NCBI RefSeq assembly: GCF_000003605.2
Contig: NW_003116448.1
Span: 418,198 to 443,868, forward strand
Reading direction: 5' to 3'
DNA from: Saccoglossus kowalevskii
Taxonomy: Eukaryota > Hemichordata > Enteropneusta > Harrimaniidae
DNA length: 25,671 nt
In this document: in pieces, positions 23,728 through 25,671 of the stretch
Numbering within the stretch: position 1 is the stretch's first letter
Layout: every line of letters begins with the position of its first letter
The notes under the pieces: model-generated
What the model was told of the DNA's origin: nothing
The model's database searches: none
Seen by the model: the letters and a program-made list of their open reading frames with translations, nothing else
Program-made: the position numbers and the translations under genes

Positions 23728-24218
23728 TCAATATGTGTCTTCTTTAGAATGGGAGTCCATTGCCATTACGGGTAAATAAAATATGAAGACCGCCGTCATA
23801 ACGATTAAAGCAAATAAGTATATAGATAGATATGCTCTGTCGAGTATTCGAGCAACTTCACGCCATTCACACACTCTTCGGTGTTGTTCTTCTCTGTCAT
23901 TTTTGTTAGCATTTGTATTCTGTGTTGATGGCAGTGACATGCTCTCCACCGTGGGTTCGTACACCATCTTGTGATTATTGATATTGCCGTTATCGGCTAC
24001 CTCTACATGATTCGAATATGCACTTGATTGTCGCTCCCCTTGTTTCGGAGACACCCTTGGCCGTGTACAGCCAATCCGCGAGAGAAAATTGAAGGCGAAT
24101 ATCTTCAACCCAACTGGAACTTTCCGACATCCTGGATTTCGGAAGTGCATGTTTAGCGATGAAGATATTAAAAATGCAGATGCTACTCCCATCGAAATCA
24201 AACAGAATAAATACATTT
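23728..24218 (-). CDS. Receptor last exon: M3, cytoplasmic loop, M4, stop
   Basis: The 491-nt exon follows the acceptor CTCTCAACAG. It encodes M3 (QMYLFCLISMGVASAFLI...), then a cytoplasmic loop of about 110 residues rich in polar residues, starting near NMHFRNPGCRKVP. The amphipathic pre-M4 helix WREVARILDRAYLSIYLFA, M4 and a short tail ending SKEDTY complete it; the stop codon is at 23728-23730. The W..VA.ILDR signature is typical of nicotinic subunits. Confidence 0.95.
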
Positions 24219-25441
24219 CTGTTGAGAGAGATAAACATAATGTCAGTTGTTAATAAACCTATTGTTGTTTGTGCTAAGGATAAAGGCCTCATCGATCAGA
24301 TGTAGAAAATATCGTCTAAAATGATCAATAACGAATTGTAAAAAATCCTGGAGGGAGATGTTCTATTATCAGCACATTTCCATAAATATATTACGATATA
24401 ACGATTAACACAATGCTGACAATGTGAAGTTCGTCTTATAATTCCCATTCTTAACTGTATTGTGTAATCTGAATAGAGTTCTATTTTTGTAATGGTATAT
24501 TAATGCAAGAATGTTGAAATCCTATTTTGACACCGTTCCTAAAATTTGAAATATTCTATGTAATATCGGGACATGTATTTAAGCATTGTAATGTGGTTTT
24601 CATCGCCGCTCGCGCATGCTTAAAATTATTATTATATACTAATACTCGATACTCTCAGTTAGTACGACAGATAGTAAGATATAACTAACATATACTTACG
24701 TATATGTGGAATGATATCGGCCGTTGGTGGCATGTATGCTGACACGATAGTAAGAAACACGATCTGGGAAAGAATACTAGTAACACACAGAGTAATTCGT
24801 TCCCCTGAGTCAGACGGTAAGTAGAAGCCCACACACATCATAATACTCGCAAGGAATGATGGGAGGATTATGTTTATGACATAGAAGTTGGATCGACGTT
24901 TGAAGTGGAGCGTATACGTCACATCCGGGAAGGGCTCGTCACAGCAGACATAGTGAGCAACATTGCGTTTCACTTCCATTTTTTCTATTGTCCATTCTCC
25001 ATTGCTAATAAATCGGTCAATGTTACTCTTGTTACTGGGGATGATATCTATGTACCCACCGTGATAGCTCCACGATGCAAACTTCATTTGACAGTTTTGT
25101 TCGTCAAATGGAAAGAACGTTGCGTCAATAGAGCATGTTGATTGGACGACGGAGAATTGTAAAGACACCACCTTCCCGTCATAGGAGACAATCGCGTCAG
25201 TATCAAAATGGCGATTGAACAGTTCGCCGGTGCTGGTAAAAAAAAAATAAAACAATAATTATTTAATTATGTATTCCAAAAAACGCACGCAAATTGTTCA
25301 CACATGACAATTTGTCCACACTGCAACTTACCTAGAAAACAATACCACATCCGGTTGCCATATTTTAGAGATATGTATCTGTATTTCTTTAATACCACCA
25401 AAATCGTCAGGATCCCATGTCAAATATTCATCTGTCCACGT
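23728..25441 (-). CDS. Nicotinic acetylcholine receptor-like alpha subunit, 3' part (three exons)
   Basis: This is the last 377 residues of a Cys-loop ligand-gated ion channel subunit, a plasma-membrane protein that assembles into pentamers and opens a cation pore when a transmitter (acetylcholine in the family) binds. Exons are 25441-25332, 25232-24700 and 24218-23728. Introns are 99 and 481 bp, with donors GTAAGT and acceptors CAG. Joining them keeps one frame: AG+C gives Ser, C+AA gives Gln. The 5' exons (signal peptide, first extracellular strands) lie beyond the window. Adjacent cysteines in loop C (YVCC) class it as alpha-type. The 13-residue Cys-loop, four membrane segments and the pre-M4 helix are all present, so it looks intact. 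Phe replaces two conserved ligand-site Tyr residues and Ala sits at the 20' pore ring, so agonist and conductance may differ from classical receptors. The exact orthologue is not identifiable. Confidence 0.95.
24700..25232 (-). CDS. Receptor exon: Cys-loop, loops B and C, M1 and M2
   Basis: The 533-nt exon carries the Cys-loop C-SIDATFFPFDEQN-C, loop B with SWSYHGG (Trp149 equivalent kept) and an N-glycosylation sequon NKS in the loop F region. Loop C reads HYVCCDEPFPD: the first Tyr and both Cys are kept, while the second Tyr (alpha7 Tyr195) is Phe. M1 (FYVINIILPSFLASIMM...) and M2 (GERITLCVTSILSQIVFLTI...) follow. Glu at -1' and Leu at 9' fit a cation channel. Position 20' is Ala instead of the usual acidic residue. 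The donor GTAAGT begins at 24699. Confidence 0.95.
25332..25441 (-). CDS. Receptor exon: loop D to loop A
   Basis: This internal exon is 110 nt, the size of exon 4 in vertebrate nicotinic receptor genes. It reads TWTDEYLTWDPDDFGGI, with loop D Trp (Torpedo/alpha7 Trp55) in the TWTD motif, then IWQPDVVLF leading into loop A. The acceptor is GATTTTAG at 25442 upward; the donor is GTAAGT starting at 25331. The loop A position that is usually Tyr (Tyr93 in alpha7, '...LLYN') is Phe here. Confidence 0.92.
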
Positions 25442-25499
25442 CTAAAATCGGAATAGATGAACAATCATAGTCCAGTTATTCATAACCACACAACAGTCG

Positions 25500-25501
<2 letters not shown>

Positions 25502-25561
<60 letters not shown>
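25502..25561. repeat. (AT)30 microsatellite in the receptor intron
   Basis: Sixty bases of uninterrupted AT dinucleotide lie about 60 bp upstream (in gene orientation) of the 110-nt exon, inside the intron that precedes it. Confidence 0.97.
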
Positions 25562-25563
<2 letters not shown>

Positions 25564-25614
25564 GTGTGCAACTTCCAGAATTTAAATGCAGTGGGTTGGA
25601 AGCATATTGTACTT

Positions 25615-25671
25615 GTTTTTTGTTTTGTTTTGTTTTGTTTTGTTTTGTTTTGTTTTGTTTTGTTTTGTTTT
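25615..25671. repeat. (GTTTT)n pentanucleotide microsatellite
   Basis: Ten clean GTTTT units follow a short T run and continue past the right edge of the window. On the receptor strand this is (AAAAC)n. It lies in the same intron as the AT run. Confidence 0.97.

Noticed and set aside
23783..23974. 63-codon plus-strand frame and the minus-strand frame at 23990-24292
   Set aside because: The plus-strand frame is antisense to the receptor's last exon. The minus-strand frame is out of phase with it and crosses its splice acceptor.
24905..25141. 78-codon plus-strand frame
   Set aside because: It is antisense to the receptor exon with the Cys-loop and loop C, so it is a shadow frame.

Overview
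The window looks like animal nuclear DNA. It is AT-rich and gene-poor, full of simple repeats and decayed mobile elements, and it holds one spliced gene. The nicotinic receptor type, the Crypton remnant and the style of the interspersed repeats suggest a marine invertebrate, most likely a lophotrochozoan such as a mollusc or brachiopod. That assignment is inference. I see no operons, bacterial genes, CRISPR array, rRNA or tRNA.

Layout from left to right: (1) 1-1721 is a 33-bp minisatellite that runs off the left edge, with a 262-bp higher-order duplication inside it. (2) 1722-5957 is AT-rich sequence with no supported gene. (3) 5958-6560 is an interspersed repeat built of about 145-bp degenerate subunits. 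(4) 6561-18799 is mostly unassigned. It contains two foldback (inverted-repeat) elements at 10658-10864 and 17248-17468, a long hairpin at 13016-13096, several C or G homopolymers, and a doubtful pair of open minus-strand frames at 15178-15731. (5) 18800-19471 is a frameshifted, internally deleted Crypton-type tyrosine recombinase on the plus strand. (6) 21580-21715 is a 136-bp non-autonomous hAT-type element with a perfect 8-bp target-site duplication. (7) 23728-25441, minus strand, is the 3' part of an alpha-type nicotinic acetylcholine receptor (Cys-loop channel) gene. It has three exons with consensus splice sites and runs from the loop D region to the stop codon. Its 5' exons lie beyond the right edge. 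(8) 25502-25671 is intronic microsatellite sequence, (AT)30 followed by (TTTTG)n.

The receptor gene is the only locus I regard as intact and functional. It keeps the vicinal cysteines, the Cys-loop and the -1' glutamate of cation channels. It has Phe in place of two conserved agonist-site Tyr residues and no acidic residue at the 20' outer ring. The other coding signal is transposon-derived and broken. I found no convincing evidence for a new multi-gene system. The most interesting items are the structured mobile elements, especially the 221-bp foldback with its 15-bp direct repeats, and the altered ligand pocket of the receptor.
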